A stretch of DNA of 64,000 nt from positions 1,178,001-1,242,000 of the forward strand of contig CAMRHE010000359.1 of NCBI GenBank assembly GCA_947044405.1, in the 5' to 3' direction. Shown piece after piece: positions 43,660 to 55,410 of this stretch. Source of the stretch: Leptodactylus fallax. Lineage: Eukaryota; Chordata; Amphibia; Anura; Leptodactylidae. How positions within the stretch are numbered: position 1 is the first letter of the stretch; the number at the start of each line of letters is the position of its first letter. The notes beneath the pieces were generated by a model. It was not told where the DNA came from, searched no databases, and was given only the letters and a program-made list of their open reading frames with translations. The position numbers and the translations under genes were made by a program.

Positions 43660-46427
43660 TGTGCATAACAGAATGAACATATACAAAACAGACTTTACAA
43701 GACATCAAGTAATGGCTTTATGGCTTTATCTCCTACAGAAGCCTCGGGGCTTCAATGACCGGTCACGGTTGGCCGTTCCCAGTCATGTGACATGGGCAGC
43801 TTGGTATTACTGTGAAACAGAAGCATGCATGTATGACACATTTATCCATTTCTGTAAGTCATAGTATGTGACAATAAACACACACAGGAAATATAAGTGA
43901 TAACATCGAACATTTCAATGTACATATATACACACTGGACACACACATATACATACACACACATATACTATATGTACATTAATATTTGCAAGGACCACTC
44001 AAAGCTTTTCAGCTCTTAAAGTCTAGGAATGTCCTACGATTTCTGTATGTTATATTTAATAGGTCTACAGAGTTAAAACCCATTTTGTAGTATAACGCCC
44101 TTTGTCCCCTTTACAGTTAATAATTTTTATATGTTACATAAATTTAACTTTTTTAGTTATGAATTAAGTAATTATCAAAATATATACAAACTCTATTAAT
44201 GAGAAAAGAATCTCTACATTGGTACGAGGTTAATAGACATAGACGTCATAGAAGCTGAATATTGTTGACAGCCAGCAACTAGCAGAATGAAATCACTTGC
44301 ATGTTGTGCACTCTAAATACCCCTATTTTCCCCTGCAGTGTGTTGTTTCGCCTACTGCTGAGCCTTGTGCATTGTGGGAAGGAATAAAAAGCAAGAAAAT
44401 TTCCCAGATGCAAAAACAGAGTTTGTTTACATGCAGTGGATAGGGTGGATGTAAATCAGCTGCTAATTGGTGCTTTATATCATGCTAGGACTTCCTACTG
44501 TGCTAGAGGCAGACAGAGCTGCCCCATTCAGTGCCTGGAAGGAGCACTGACCACATGGCTGCTGCAGAGACATTACAATTGAAGTCACTGATGAAAAATA
44601 AAATCTGATAATTTTACATGGGATAGAGAGCAGTTCTGATGTACATTACATGCAAGGGATTACATTTGTTTTTTGTGTGAAGGAAGGGATATTGTATCTA
44701 CAGCCTATTTATTTGACTGGGCATCACCTTGAAGACAATTCTGGCCTTTATGACATAATATGTTTATTTTGACAGTATTACAGTACATAGAAATCTTGGG
44801 TATTCTCTATTAGTACATATTGTTTACATACACCTGTAAAATCTAATCCACTAAATATATGCCCTCTAGATCAACTTCTGTTGATCACGGGGTAAACGGA
44901 ATGTATCAGACTTCTTTATAAAACGAATGATATGGAAACATTAGATGTAATCACAGCTGTGGGTGTATAGAGGGGTTCCAGGAAGCAAATGCTTATGGAC
45001 CCTGTGCTATATCATATAAAATATCATGCTTTTCCTTAAGAGATCTGAAATTTGGTCCTTGGCATTTTGCCTTGCCCCCTGGCGAAAGGGAAGAGGAATC
45101 ATGCCTTCATGTATTCGGAATGTCGGACATAAACATTGACTAACAAAGACAAATAGAAACTTTTAAGAGAAAATCACTTTGGTTTGATTACAGAAAATAA
45201 GATCTCCCACAGTAAAAAATAAAGAAGTGAGCGGCTGCTGAATGCACACAGCGGTATACATGTTAGATTCACAGCTCTACTCTGGTCCTCATGGTATTAA
45301 TGTAAACAAGAAATACAGTGGTAGGCACAGTGACAGGACTAAGACAGACAGTGCTTGCAATTTCAAAAAGGCATTAAACACTTGAATTTTCCTAAGCATG
45401 CAGTCAGCATTACAGTCATAGAAATCTAGAAGAGAAGTCTATGGATCCTAGTCAGCGTCCATGTCAGGATCCACACACGGCTTCAGACCCTTGTTCCCTT
45501 TAAGAAAATTATTGCTAAGAGACCCGCAGGGTAAATGTTACTTCTATACGGCACTGTAGCTTGTTTCGTATTGTGTAGCGCTCTCACAATCTCTGTGCAA
45601 AGTATGTTGGCGGATCAGAAATTCTGAATCAAAGAAGCCTAACGCTGCAGGTCCCATTAGCAAGGAAGAGAGATAAGGGAAGGCGAGAAGAAAGAGCGAC
45701 AAGTAAACAATATACAGTGTACGGAACAGATGGAAACACACTAGGGTTTCTCCACATGCATCTCATGACATATTCCAAGCTCCCAGATGTCACGCAGTGT
45801 GCGACAAAATTCACAAAGTGGACTGTAAATCTGCATATGAACTCTGTCACTTTGCATCTCCATATACCCTTGTGGGAGAGGAGCTTATTATTTACATATA
45901 TTATTATCACTTGTAAGACTATTACGAGCCTTCAGTTATTGTTGAGCACTGGAGTCTTGTTTTGTCATCTAGTAAACATCTATAGGGCACAAACATAAAC
46001 CCTAAATACTCATCCAATGATTACGGCTGCTCAGCAACGACAGCTCCAAAACTGGAAAAGTCTTGCAAATTTTGCCTCTGCTGAAACCAAGCAGCAGTGA
46101 CAGGTTTGGTCCATGAAACATAGCATGAGGCTTAAAGACCCATGTCCATAAAAAGGAAATTAGAAGTTGAATTTTGTGTCCTTGTGTTTTCCGGAATGTA
46201 CATATGTATGCAATTGTGCCTATGTGTCTACATGTATGGATATGTCTATCAGTAAAGTAAAGAAAACCTGTTTTATACTATTGTTCGGTCATTCTTATTT
46301 GTTTTATCCAATTGTGTGCTTTATGTATTTCTTGTGGTCAATGATTCCGTAGATGGTCCCATTTTTTTTTTTTTTTGTAGCTGAAAATATGTTTTGATAG
46401 AGAAGAAGTCCGTTTAGGTTGCCACAG
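43660..46427 (-). other. cplx2: Candidate 3' UTR and downstream flank of cplx2
   Basis: This repeat-poor stretch lies directly downstream of the complexin stop codon on the minus strand. Complexin-2 mRNAs in other vertebrates have long 3' UTRs, so part of it is probably transcribed. AATAAA-type signals on the minus strand (TTTATT on plus) occur at 44763-44768 and 44708-44713, among others. A degenerate (CA)n run lies near 43920-43975. Where the transcript ends cannot be decided from sequence alone. Confidence 0.35.
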
Positions 46428-46626
46428 TTACTTTTTGAACATGTCCTGGAGAGGACCTGGGAGGTACTTGAGTACAGTATCCAAAATGCTTTCTTCTTCT
46501 TCTTCATCATCATCACCACAACCTGCTGGAATGGCTTTCTTTGGACGGGTCAAGCTACCTTCACAAGGCTGTTCCATGGCTGCCTTCTCCTCTGCTTCTT
46601 TTTCTTCTTTCTTTTTTTAAGCCATA
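46428..46626 (-). CDS. cplx2: Complexin-2, last coding exon (one-base frameshift)
   Basis: Complexin is a small cytosolic protein that binds assembled SNARE complexes at synapses and controls calcium-triggered vesicle fusion. This exon would encode residues 70-134 of the usual 134. It opens with YGL, then [20 protein letters not shown], then [17 protein letters not shown] and an acidic run, and closes with [20 protein letters not shown] and TAA (46428-46430). The last part is the amphipathic membrane-sensing C-terminus. EQPCEG, AIPAGCG and QDMFKK point to complexin-2 rather than complexin-1. The exon should be 198 bases in this phase but is 199: the A run coding for LKK (T7 at 46612-46618 on plus) is one base long. 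As written, the reading from the splice site would stop early and lose the C-terminus. The rest of the exon is intact, so an assembly homopolymer error is the likeliest cause; a real mutation or pseudogene is possible. Confidence 0.93.
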
Positions 46627-46650
46627 CTGTAAGAAGAAATGAAAACCTTT
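46627..46650 (-). promoter_or_regulatory. cplx2: 3' splice site of the cplx2 terminal exon
   Basis: On the minus strand the intron ends 'TTTTCATTTCTTCTTACAG', a pyrimidine tract and AG directly before the TAT codon for the conserved Tyr70. A functional-looking acceptor argues for a normal gene rather than a retrocopy. Confidence 0.85.
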
Positions 46651-49600
46651 CACGTGAACTGTACATAACTAATAAACAATTCTAATACAGCAAGAAGTAG
46701 CAGTAATTTAATAGTGACTACACTTATGTCCAGGAACATAGTCAGGTCAGTCATGGTCCAAAGCTTACAATAGAGTACAGATACTTATATGCTTATATAT
46801 TCTATCACTACTGAAAGAATTTAAAGATATTGCATCCCCTTTTCATTTTTGTCAGGGGTAGTGCATTTATGCAGACCTTTTGTAGATTCAAATCAAAGTC
46901 TACACCAGCACCTACCATTGGACTACAGCAGTAGCAGTCTCTACTGGGCCCCAGACTCTGAGAGGGCCCCATGATACATAAACTATACCACAATTTTAAA
47001 TGGCACAGGGTAAAGAGGGATCTGGTGCTAACAAATCTAATACCTACAACATATCTGTCTGTCTTAAAAAGTGTCATGTATGTACATTGATGTTTTCAGT
47101 GATCTTATATCATACAAGACCAGTTCTTCATCCAAAAGAGAGATGTCATTGGAACCTTTTTAACCTGAGCATTTGAACCTGTAAGTATTTTTGACCATAT
47201 TCTAGAAGAAATATGGCACATTTTTAAGAATTCTTAAAGAATGCATTAAAAAACCTTTGTATATATTTTTCAGTATGTCACCTTTAAGGAGACAGGATAG
47301 CTCCTTTCATATGTCACATTATAAACTAATGTCTATTTAACACATTGTTATCAAGAGCAATATATATTGGTCTGGCAGATCCTGATTCTTGAAAACATTT
47401 CATTTTATTACATCTTTATATGCTTTCTGTGTTAGTATCGTAATAAATTATGATGACTCAAAGGGGTTGTCCCATTAAAGACACTTATCCCCCATCCACT
47501 GAATAGGAGATAAATGGCACATCACTGTAAATGAAGTGCCAGTTCACTCACATGACAGGGGCGCCATTCACTGCTATGGGGTTTACAGCCTCAGGAGATT
47601 ACAGCCCCAGTAGCCCCACAGCAGTGAATGGAGCATTGGTTGGGAAAGTGCACTGATGCTTATTTCATATGGAGGAGGCATGAGACACTTTCAGAATGGA
47701 CAGAGAGTAAAAGTGTACAGGAACACACTCCTAACTGGTGACACATAGTTGTCAATTGTTTCTAAATTTCCAGGTGGAATAACACATTTCAAAGTTATAA
47801 AAGTTGCTCCACAATTATTCCATATTTATTTATAAGTATGTACTAAAATGGACAGGTCAGGAGAACAGACAGATGCTGTAATGTTTGCTCATATCATTGC
47901 ACACAAGGTAAATATTATCAGTAGAAGTATTATATTGTAGGTTTTGACTAAAACTATTACAAATACACAAAAAATGTCACTTGGTTCCAAAAGTGGTTGT
48001 CTGGTGTGGTTGTCTACTATGACGTCAGAGCTTGGGTCCACTATAGGATTGTCTGGAACTTTGTGGGACAGTCTTACCAAGAGCAATATGAGTTAGTTAG
48101 ACTTAAGTTAGGATATTAGGAGTAAAAGTAACGGTAGACAATTATTCATGTCTGTCTAACATGTCAATGTCACCTCCATTTGGATAAGAGAAATATGTAT
48201 TTCAGAAACATTTTTGGCATAAAATAAACCGAACATTCCTACATCTAAAGAACCTCCATGTCAAAAGTCATTTTTATCTCAGCATCTACAGAGACATCAA
48301 ACGAAAAAAACATTGCACACATATTTGGACCCATCAATCAAATCCATTTCAAGAAATGTAATTTCTACCTCCACCATGCTGTAAACAGAAGACGATGGAG
48401 AGATTTCTTTCTTTTATGAAGAATATTCTTTATTTATCTGATATGGTGGAATTTGAGAAGGCCAATTTATTGCCTGTTATCTCCCTCATCTTCCTGACAG
48501 GATATTAAAGATCTATGTCCTTCTGCCCACCTTGTGATTAGATGGAACATCTGCTGAGGGAATGAGCTGCCCAAGGGAGATGATAGATAGTGATATGACT
48601 GAGTTTTCTAATATTAAGCGATTTGTTGATAACATTGAACTTTCTTAAACCTCTTCAGTGACAACATACATTTGGTCTCCCAAGGTCACAGCCAAGAGTT
48701 AAAAGTAAGTTACTTGCTTTCAAGTTTGTGTAATCTCGTTCCTGCAAATTTACAGATACCACTTCTATGAAAGAAATAAGAGGGAAGCCTCAATGCTATT
48801 TATAAAAAAGTTACAATGAAGAAGTAATATGTCTCCTTTTATGGCTGTTACTTTATTAGGATACTGGGATGTATCTGACTTGGCATTATGTTACAGACAA
48901 TTTTGGCAAGCGCACCATATCAGATATGTAATGAAAGATTATTGACTGGAATTAATTATATGTAACTCAATGCCAAGAAAAAATAAGCTGGCAGACACAG
49001 CAAACATTGCCTATTACCTAATATCCGTTACGATGCAGCAGAAACTCTATTTCATCATGTCTTGCAATGACAGAGAAGACCCTGGATGTCCCTTATCTCA
49101 AGAGGCAGAAAATAAAGTTCATCTAAAGCCAATTTATTATCTTTTAAATAGTTGAGGCTTATGGAGGGACTCTTTGACAGTTACCTATTGTGACTGGTAT
49201 TATACCTTGGGTGGCAAGACAAATATGTGGCATCTTCTCCCAAAGGTGGAATAATGTATAGTAAAATCAATGAAGCCCTTTGACTTTTCCCAGCACTTCT
49301 TCCCTTTATCTCCTCATTCTCATTGATTAAAACCTGGCTTATATTACCATTATATAAAAAATATACTCTCTTCAATGCTGTTCTCTGGCTGCAACAGGGC
49401 AAAAAGGCTAAAGATTAAAATCATGTAACTTATAGGTTTTTATTAAATATTCTCAACATTTTCACTTTGTAACTTGCACTTTTTTCTCACACAATGCAGT
49501 CTTCTGTGTTCCTTTCAGAAAGCAATCCTTCAGAGAGGTTGTCTGACAGTTCAGTTCTCTAACACTTATCTCTGTTCTCCTGATGGGTCATAAGCACTTA

Positions 49601-49671
49601 TTTAATCAGCTAGGTACAGATAGAGTAGATAGAATGATTAGAAAATGTACAAAGCCTTTTTTTTTTTTTGT
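46651..49671. other. cplx2 intron (inferred), little recognisable content
   Basis: Apart from a family A-like fragment at 47461-47650 ('AAAGGGGTTGTCCCATTAAA', 'CACTGCTATGGGGTTTACAG'), no repeat or gene is recognised. No upstream complexin exon was found. Confidence 0.4.
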
Positions 49672-49675
49672 TAAA

Positions 49676-49990
49676 GGGGATGTACAATTATGGACACTTA
49701 TTCCCTATACATAGAACATAAGTGTCCGATCACTGGGATCTAATTGCCAGGTCCTTCAGCAATTTTTTTTTCAAGCTAGAAATTTTTATCACGTTTATTT
49801 TTATTTCTGATGTGTATGTAAATATGGCAATACATAGCTTAAAAATACTATGTAGCTTGGAGATTATAGTCCCATCAGATAAATAGCAGTGTATGAAGTG
49901 CGCTGGCATTCCATTCATAAGGAAGATTTAGGGGGACATTCTGTCCCTTGTCTTCCTGATTGCTGGGGCACCTGGCAGTTGAGCCTGCCA
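49676..49990. repeat. Family A-like MITE fragments flanking unique DNA
   Basis: TTAA at 49672-49675 is followed by AGGGGATGTACAATTATGGA and 'GTGTCCGATCACTGGGATC'. A second piece near 49930-49990 ('GTCCCTTGTCTTCCTGATTG') may be the other half. The middle (49787-49861) belongs to a separate direct duplication. Confidence 0.4.
49787..49861 (+). repeat. Direct repeat, unit 1
   Basis: About 75 bases including 'TTTCTGATGTGTATGTAAAT' and 'AGCTTAAAAATACTATGTAG' recur at 50040-50112 with about 85-90 percent identity by eye. Confidence 0.8.
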
Positions 49991-50039
49991 CGAGGGCACA
50001 ACTCCTTCAAGCCCATAAAATGTAACATTCTTTGATTTT

Positions 50040-50112
50040 ATCACTTTTATTTCACTTCTGATGCATATGTGAATATAGCAATAGATAGCTTAAAAATACT
50101 TTGTAGTTTGGT
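50040..50112 (+). repeat. Direct repeat, unit 2
   Basis: Second copy, with 'CTTCTGATGCATATGTGAAT' and 'AGCTTAAAAATACTTTGTAG'. It is separated from unit 1 by about 180 bases and has the same orientation. Confidence 0.8.
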
Positions 50113-50682
50113 TAATGTTCGAGCAAAGTGGTAGTACCCAGGATAGCTGATCATGTAGGAAACATAACATATAGATGTCATCACCAAAGGGATAGCCTTG
50201 AATGTACACTGTGGTCAGTGCAAAATAAATGGTGAAGATCAAAGGTTTTTCTGAGCTTTACTGTTAGAAAAGAGGTCCGGCTGTACATGGGCAATGTAGG
50301 AAGTGTATCTTAATGTACATGTATATCCAGTGGCAGAAATAGGTTAAATAAGTATTGCAGCTGGAAAAAGACAATAGTCCACCATATACATCTCATGTTT
50401 TTGTATTATTAAATTCATCTAAGGAAATTAAAACAAAAATTGTAAGTCATTCATCTTATTACTGTATTTAGTTTATAGAATTAGCTTCTTGACACCAAAC
50501 CTGGTAGTTCTAGCAGTTCAGTCTTCCCTCATTGACAGCTGAGGTATATACAGGAGCTGCAGTTCTATGGTCCTTTGCTTTATCAGTCGCTAGCTTTTAT
50601 TGTAAACATTTTTAAGGATTTACCTACAGCAAGTCCACCGTGTAGTATTAGAGGATCTGTGGCAGATATCCATGAGTGAGCA
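50113..50682. other. No recognisable gene or repeat
   Basis: AT-rich DNA. Confidence 0.35.
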
Positions 50683-50830
50683 GGACCCTTACTCCTGTTG
50701 CTTGATATGATAAATATTTTGTCATATTGTAATATCTTATATTGTCTGTTCATGTGTCCTCTGACTTGTAAAGTGCTCCAGAATATGTTGGCGCTATATA
50801 AATAAAATTATTATTAAATTATTATTATGA
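50683..50830 (+). repeat. L2-type LINE 3' end, variant with ATT tail
   Basis: Ends 'GTAAAGTGCTCCAGAATATG' and 'TTGGCGCTATATAAATAAA' followed by an ATT-rich tail. The GCGCT-containing hairpin before the tail is the feature recognised by L2-type reverse transcriptases. The upstream part matches the copy at 56660-56822. Confidence 0.75.
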
Positions 50831-50839
50831 TAAATTTGC

Positions 50840-51092
50840 AACAATAATTAACACTGTTGCTATGCACTGCTAGAGTCCTGGGTTTGATCTGACCAAGGAC
50901 ATCATCTGCATGGAGTATGTATGCTCTCTAGATGTTTGCACAGGTTTCCCTGGATACTCGTTTTTTTCCTCCACATTCTAATGACATATTAATATGGAAT
51001 CTGAGCCCTGCTGGGGACAGTGAGTGGTGACAACATCTGTAACGTGCTGCAGAATATTTTTGGCACTACAAAGAAGACAAATAAATAAATAA
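50840..51092 (+). repeat. L2-type LINE 3' end
   Basis: Contains 'GAGTCCTGGGTTTGATCTGA', 'CAAGGACATCATCTGCATGG', 'TGCTGGGGACAGTGAGTGG' and the tail 'GTGCTGCAGAATATTTTTGG' with AAATAAATAAAT. It lies head to tail behind the previous copy. Confidence 0.75.
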
Positions 51093-51212
51093 TAGGTAAA
51101 ATAATTCTTTTGGATGGCAGTGTGAACAAAATCTGCAGTGGGAGCCGGGTTGCGTATACAATTGATGTAGTCAGGAAATCTGCTTCAAATCCTCCATGTG
51201 TAGCCTAATATT
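51093..51212. other. Short linker
   Basis: 'GCAGTGTGAACAAAATCTGC' near 51118 resembles a MITE core. No boundary can be set. Confidence 0.25.
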
Positions 51213-51367
51213 GAAGGGGTACTTCGGTCACAACAAGTTGTCCCCATCCATTAGAGGCAGAGAAGGCCGAGTACAGTGCTTAGTTATCTTTGTCGCCCCA
51301 TAGGAGTGGTTGTGTCTATGTTCAATAACCACTCCACTCGAGCATGGGCTTCGAAATACCCCTTCTT
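51213..51367. mobile_element. Short MITE with AAGGGGTA-TTCG ends
   Basis: The left end GAAGGGGTACTTCGGTCAC pairs with the right end, whose reverse complement reads AAGGGGTATTTCGAAGCCC. The middle carries 'TTGTCCCCATCCATTAGAG'. It is probably a member of the TTAA-type group. Confidence 0.5.
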
Positions 51368-52601
51368 ATTATCGATACTTGTTACCAGAACACGTCTTTA
51401 ATGCTTAAACAGAAAGCTGCTCTGGTATAGCTAGCTGAACAGAAGGATTATTTTTCTTTATTATTATCATATCCATATGGATGGCCCTATAGAGTGTCAT
51501 CACTTGATAATATTAATATATGCCCAAACTACATTAGAATGGCTCTTACTGCCTATTTATTGAAACAAAGGTCTAGTTAACATCAACCTGTTAATGAGGG
51601 AGTGAAAGGGTTACAACCATATGGTGTAAAGTAAAAGACAGGAAGCGTCTCTGAAGCTAATGAATTATTAAGCGGGCAAACCCAGTGCGCCGCCTGCCAA
51701 CTACTTACACAACACTGAACATTATGATAAAAAATAGGCACATCAGCAGAAATAAACAAAGCAAAAGGGGGAGGGGGAAGAGACTTTGATGGAGAGAGCT
51801 GTCACCAGAGTTCATCCCTTCAGGGCTAAATGTACATTAAGATTAAACAGGTTGTAAATATTGTATAGGATAAGACATAAGCATGAGAGAGGACTGGCAG
51901 AGAGATGAACGTCACATTGCTGACCCATTATATCTGATGTCCAGACACAAACTATATCTGATGTTCCACTCCGCTGCTCTCATACTGATCTCTGTCTCAG
52001 AGAGTTCAGAGGCCTGTATTTCTCAGACAGCTGGTTCAGAGAAGTAGACTTTGATCGACTGCTAGTCTCTGCCCTCCTATTACTCAGAATCAGCAGCCTC
52101 ACTTTAATAGTAGGATAATCTTCAAGGAATTCTGCTGAAACCTGTGACAGATTCTTTGTGTCTTCCAGTTTTGACTAAAATGTAAAGTGGATTTCATAGC
52201 AAAGTTTTTAAGTGTCTGGGTAGATAATCTCCTAAACTAAAGATCTTGTAATATACAGGGAAGTGGTTGGTATTTATCTGGCATCACTAAGAATCTGCCT
52301 GGGATATGGCGGCTCTCCTCTGGTGCTCTACTGATCATCGTGTACAAATGATATACTGTATAGGTCATGGGACAAGGATTTCCGAGTGCATAACTTCCAT
52401 ATATGTAATAGAGATTATCCCAAAGATATCATCTCTACAAAGTGATTTTATTCAGGATTGATTAACCTTCCATCAGCAATGTCCGGGGTTAGCAGCATCT
52501 TAGTATAGTGCCTAAATGTGGTTGTACAACCTTCTAAGGTGGCATGGTACAACCTATTAGACTACCTTCTAATTTTACTCTTTATGAGAATATACGCTAA
52601 G
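51368..52601. other. No recognisable gene or repeat
   Basis: Unique-looking DNA without repeat signature, including a purine-rich stretch near 51755-51785. Confidence 0.4.
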
Positions 52602-52672
52602 GCCCAGATTTACTAATAGGTAGACAGTGTAGACAGTCTAAAAATGCACCAGATTTATTACAGTGGCAGATG
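52602..52672. repeat. 'GCCCAGATTTACTAATAGG' repeat fragment
   Basis: The phrases 'AGTCTAAAAATGCACCAGAT' and 'TTATTACAGTGG' recur inverted near 60675-60775, so this is a dispersed non-coding family cut by the L2 tail that follows. Confidence 0.5.
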
Positions 52673-52806
52673 CTCTGGTTTCACCCCACACGCAAAGACA
52701 TACTGATAGGGAACTTAGATTGTGGGCTCTATATGGGACAGTGATAGACAATGTCTGTAAAGTGTTGTGGAATATGTTGGAGCTAAAGTAAGAGAAATAA
52801 ATAAAG
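52673..52806 (+). repeat. L2-type LINE 3' end
   Basis: 'GGTTTCACCCCACACGCAAA', 'AACTTAGATTGTGGGCTCTA', 'GTCTGTAAAGTGTTGTGGAA' and 'TAAATAAA' follow the L2 3' order. The copy is 5' truncated and inserted into the fragment at 52602. Confidence 0.7.
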
Positions 52807-53731
52807 ATGGGTGAACCCCAGAAATTCATTTCGTCCAGTGTTGGACAGAACCAGTAGGAAAATTATTATACTCTGGGGTCTCTTCACCAGCATGCCCCAC
52901 GTTTATGCCATTCGTAACCACAATAGCCTAAATGCCTTGTCTTTTTTTCTGTTTCTCATTTGGCATTTGCAAATACTTGTTCTTTAAAGGCAGTCCCAAG
53001 ACTAAATCCCAAGACATTGTAGAGGAGATTCTACAGTTTCCAAATATGTCTCTGCTACTCAGCTTTGGAGCCATTTTCATGTAAATCCCTTTTCATTCAT
53101 ATGGAAATGAGGGGAAAAGTGCATTGCCTAGAAATCTAGAGCTGAGACCAAAGCCCAGGCAATCTAAGGCACCTGCCAAAGCACTATTCCTCTAATTGTC
53201 ATGTAAATAAAATGTCAATTACATTAAAATATTTGGAATCTGTAGAATCACCTCTACAAGGTACTGGGAATAGATTTATAAGCAATTTACTGATGAGAGA
53301 CTCTCTTATATACATATGTCAGTAACTAAATGAAGCATATGACTAAAGTTGTCTATTTTTCTGTTGAACGTTGTTCTTCTGTACTTTATTACTATATTAC
53401 TCATACAATCAGTTGTGGTCAGTTGACTACTCAATAGTGAAGATGGCCATACACATGAGATTAGTGCTGACAACACCCACCAATTTTTGCCAGACTTACC
53501 AGCTATCTAATGTGTATGGTGGTGTCCCAACTCTCCCCCAGCATCATCAAAGAAGGTGGGCATGTTGAACTTGAGTACCCAATCTTTTTGTTCTCAGGAA
53601 AGATAAGCTGCTGACAAAGGTGTCTTGCAACATCTTACTCCTCCCTCATCATTGATAATACATGCACACTTGGCTGAATCAAGTGTGCATGTGTAAGGAG
53701 AGTTCATTAAAAATAGGTTTCAAAACCTTAA
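52807..53731. other. No recognisable gene or repeat
   Basis: A short piece near 52860-52910 ('ATTATACTCTGGGGTCTCTT') matches the start of the segment at 60290. Confidence 0.35.
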
Positions 53732-53942
53732 TGCTAAGACCCCACATTGCGGAAATGCAGTGTTTTTTGTTCCAAATTTTGCAGTCGTTTTTTTTTTTTT
53801 TAGCCAAAGTCAGGAGTGGATATAACAGAAGGGAAATGCCTTAAGTGCTTCATTTATATTTTCCATTCCTTTTCAAGCCACTCCAGACTTTGGCTCATAA
53901 AGCCGCAGTAAAATCTGAAACAAAAAATGCTTCAACAGTGGT
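53732..53942. mobile_element. MITE family E, copy 2
   Basis: 'GACCCCACATTGCGGAAATG' at the left, a 'TAGCCAAAGTCAGGAGTGG' core opposed by 'CCACTCCAGACTTTGGCTC' on the right half, and 'AAAATGCTTCAACAGTGG' at the end form a long hairpin like that at 28012-28236. Confidence 0.65.
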
Positions 53943-54040
53943 TTTATGCTGATGACCTATCCATAGGATAGGACATCAATATGTGTTAGGTGGCGGTCAG
54001 GCATCATACACTATAGTGGTGGGGCCGGTTACTGTAGCTT
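53943..54040. repeat. Family A fragment
   Basis: 'GATGACCTATCCATAGGATA' followed by 'GGACATCAATATGTG' is the common early part of family A. Confidence 0.5.
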
Positions 54041-55410
54041 TGCATGTAATACTTGAATAGGAGCAGTGCTGCTATAGCTTGTAGCTGTAGCAGTAGCTTC
54101 TGATACCGGAGGCGACTGGAACACCTGAACTATGTGAGGTCCTGGTGTCAGACCCACACTGATAGGATACTGAAGGCCAATGGATAGACCATCATTATAA
54201 AAAATCCTGTTGCTGGTGGAGAACACTTTAAACACATTAGGTTTTCATTGGCTGAAATGGCTGATGATCAGACATGAAAATACCATGAAAGTTTGTGACT
54301 AATGCACTGTTCTGCTATTGGCCGAAAATATCACCATTTGGCATGATTGGCATCTTTATGCAGACGCACTGTGCTATGTTTTTTGTTTTTAGCAACTAAA
54401 ATGACTCCCTGATGGGACATTTTATCTGTTAATGTTGATGTTGGGATTGGTCGTATGAACGATCTTATCATCAGTTGGATGGCCATCAAGGCTAATGTGT
54501 ATGGCTGGCTTTAGTACTTGTATTTACAAGACTGTACAAGACTAGAGTATGATAAAATGACAAAATATTCTGAAAATACATCATATTATAAAAGGTTGTC
54601 ATTTGCAATAAAAGTAACTAAATCATATTTACAGCTATTGTTCCCTTTATCTATTTTTTAGGCTTTTGAAACTGTGGAATTTTTGGCTCACACAAACCAT
54701 TCAGCAATACCTGACAATGCTAGTAGATAAACACAAAGACGAACAAATGTTCACAGTTCAGATAGGATGCTATACAATAGGACTCATCCTTGAATGCCAA
54801 GACCAATGTATTCATGTGTGCTCCCTCTGAGCTGGCCCAGTTTAATACAATTTTAGAGTATTTTTTCTTATCCGTTGGTAACAATCTTTTAATATGAATT
54901 ATATTCCCCAAACTACTTTTTAAATGTCGTCTAAGCCCTTGGACACGGATGGATTGTAGGAATAAATGACAGCAGATTCTCCATCTGTTGCTTTTAATGA
55001 AAGAATTTTTTTCCGTCTGTATAGAAACTGCATAGATGTATGGGTGAAAATAAGTAAATATTGAAGTCAAATATTGGACCAGATTCTGGAAACTCTCTCT
55101 ATTTAAATAGCCATTGTTTGTTCTTGTAGCTGACCTTCAAGTGAAGACTACAGTGGAAGTCACATGTTCAACGAAATATGTAACTTTGTGCACCACGATG
55201 TACGCTTTGTGTCTGCATTGTGATATAAGTAGGCTTCCTTTTCCCGCTGAGTAAAATTAAAAAAAAGAATTAACAGATTCTGCTATGAGACTATTTGTCA
55301 CCAAGCTCATCTTTTTAATATTGTTAAATGAATTATAGGAAAAAATAGTGTAGTTCTGTAATAGCCAGAAAAATCATGGAATATTAGATACTTTTATGTC
55401 AAAAAGGCAA
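54041..55410. other. No recognisable gene or repeat
   Basis: The 116-codon open frame at 54720-55070 (minus) has no recognisable domain and AT-rich, chance-like composition. Confidence 0.4.

Noticed and set aside
46419..46685. Plus-strand open frames of 88 and 61 codons over the complexin exon
   Set aside because: They are antisense readings of the complexin exon; the minus strand gives the known protein.
54720..55070. 116-codon minus-strand open frame
   Set aside because: No recognisable motif, AT-rich composition and no splice context; not enough to call a gene.
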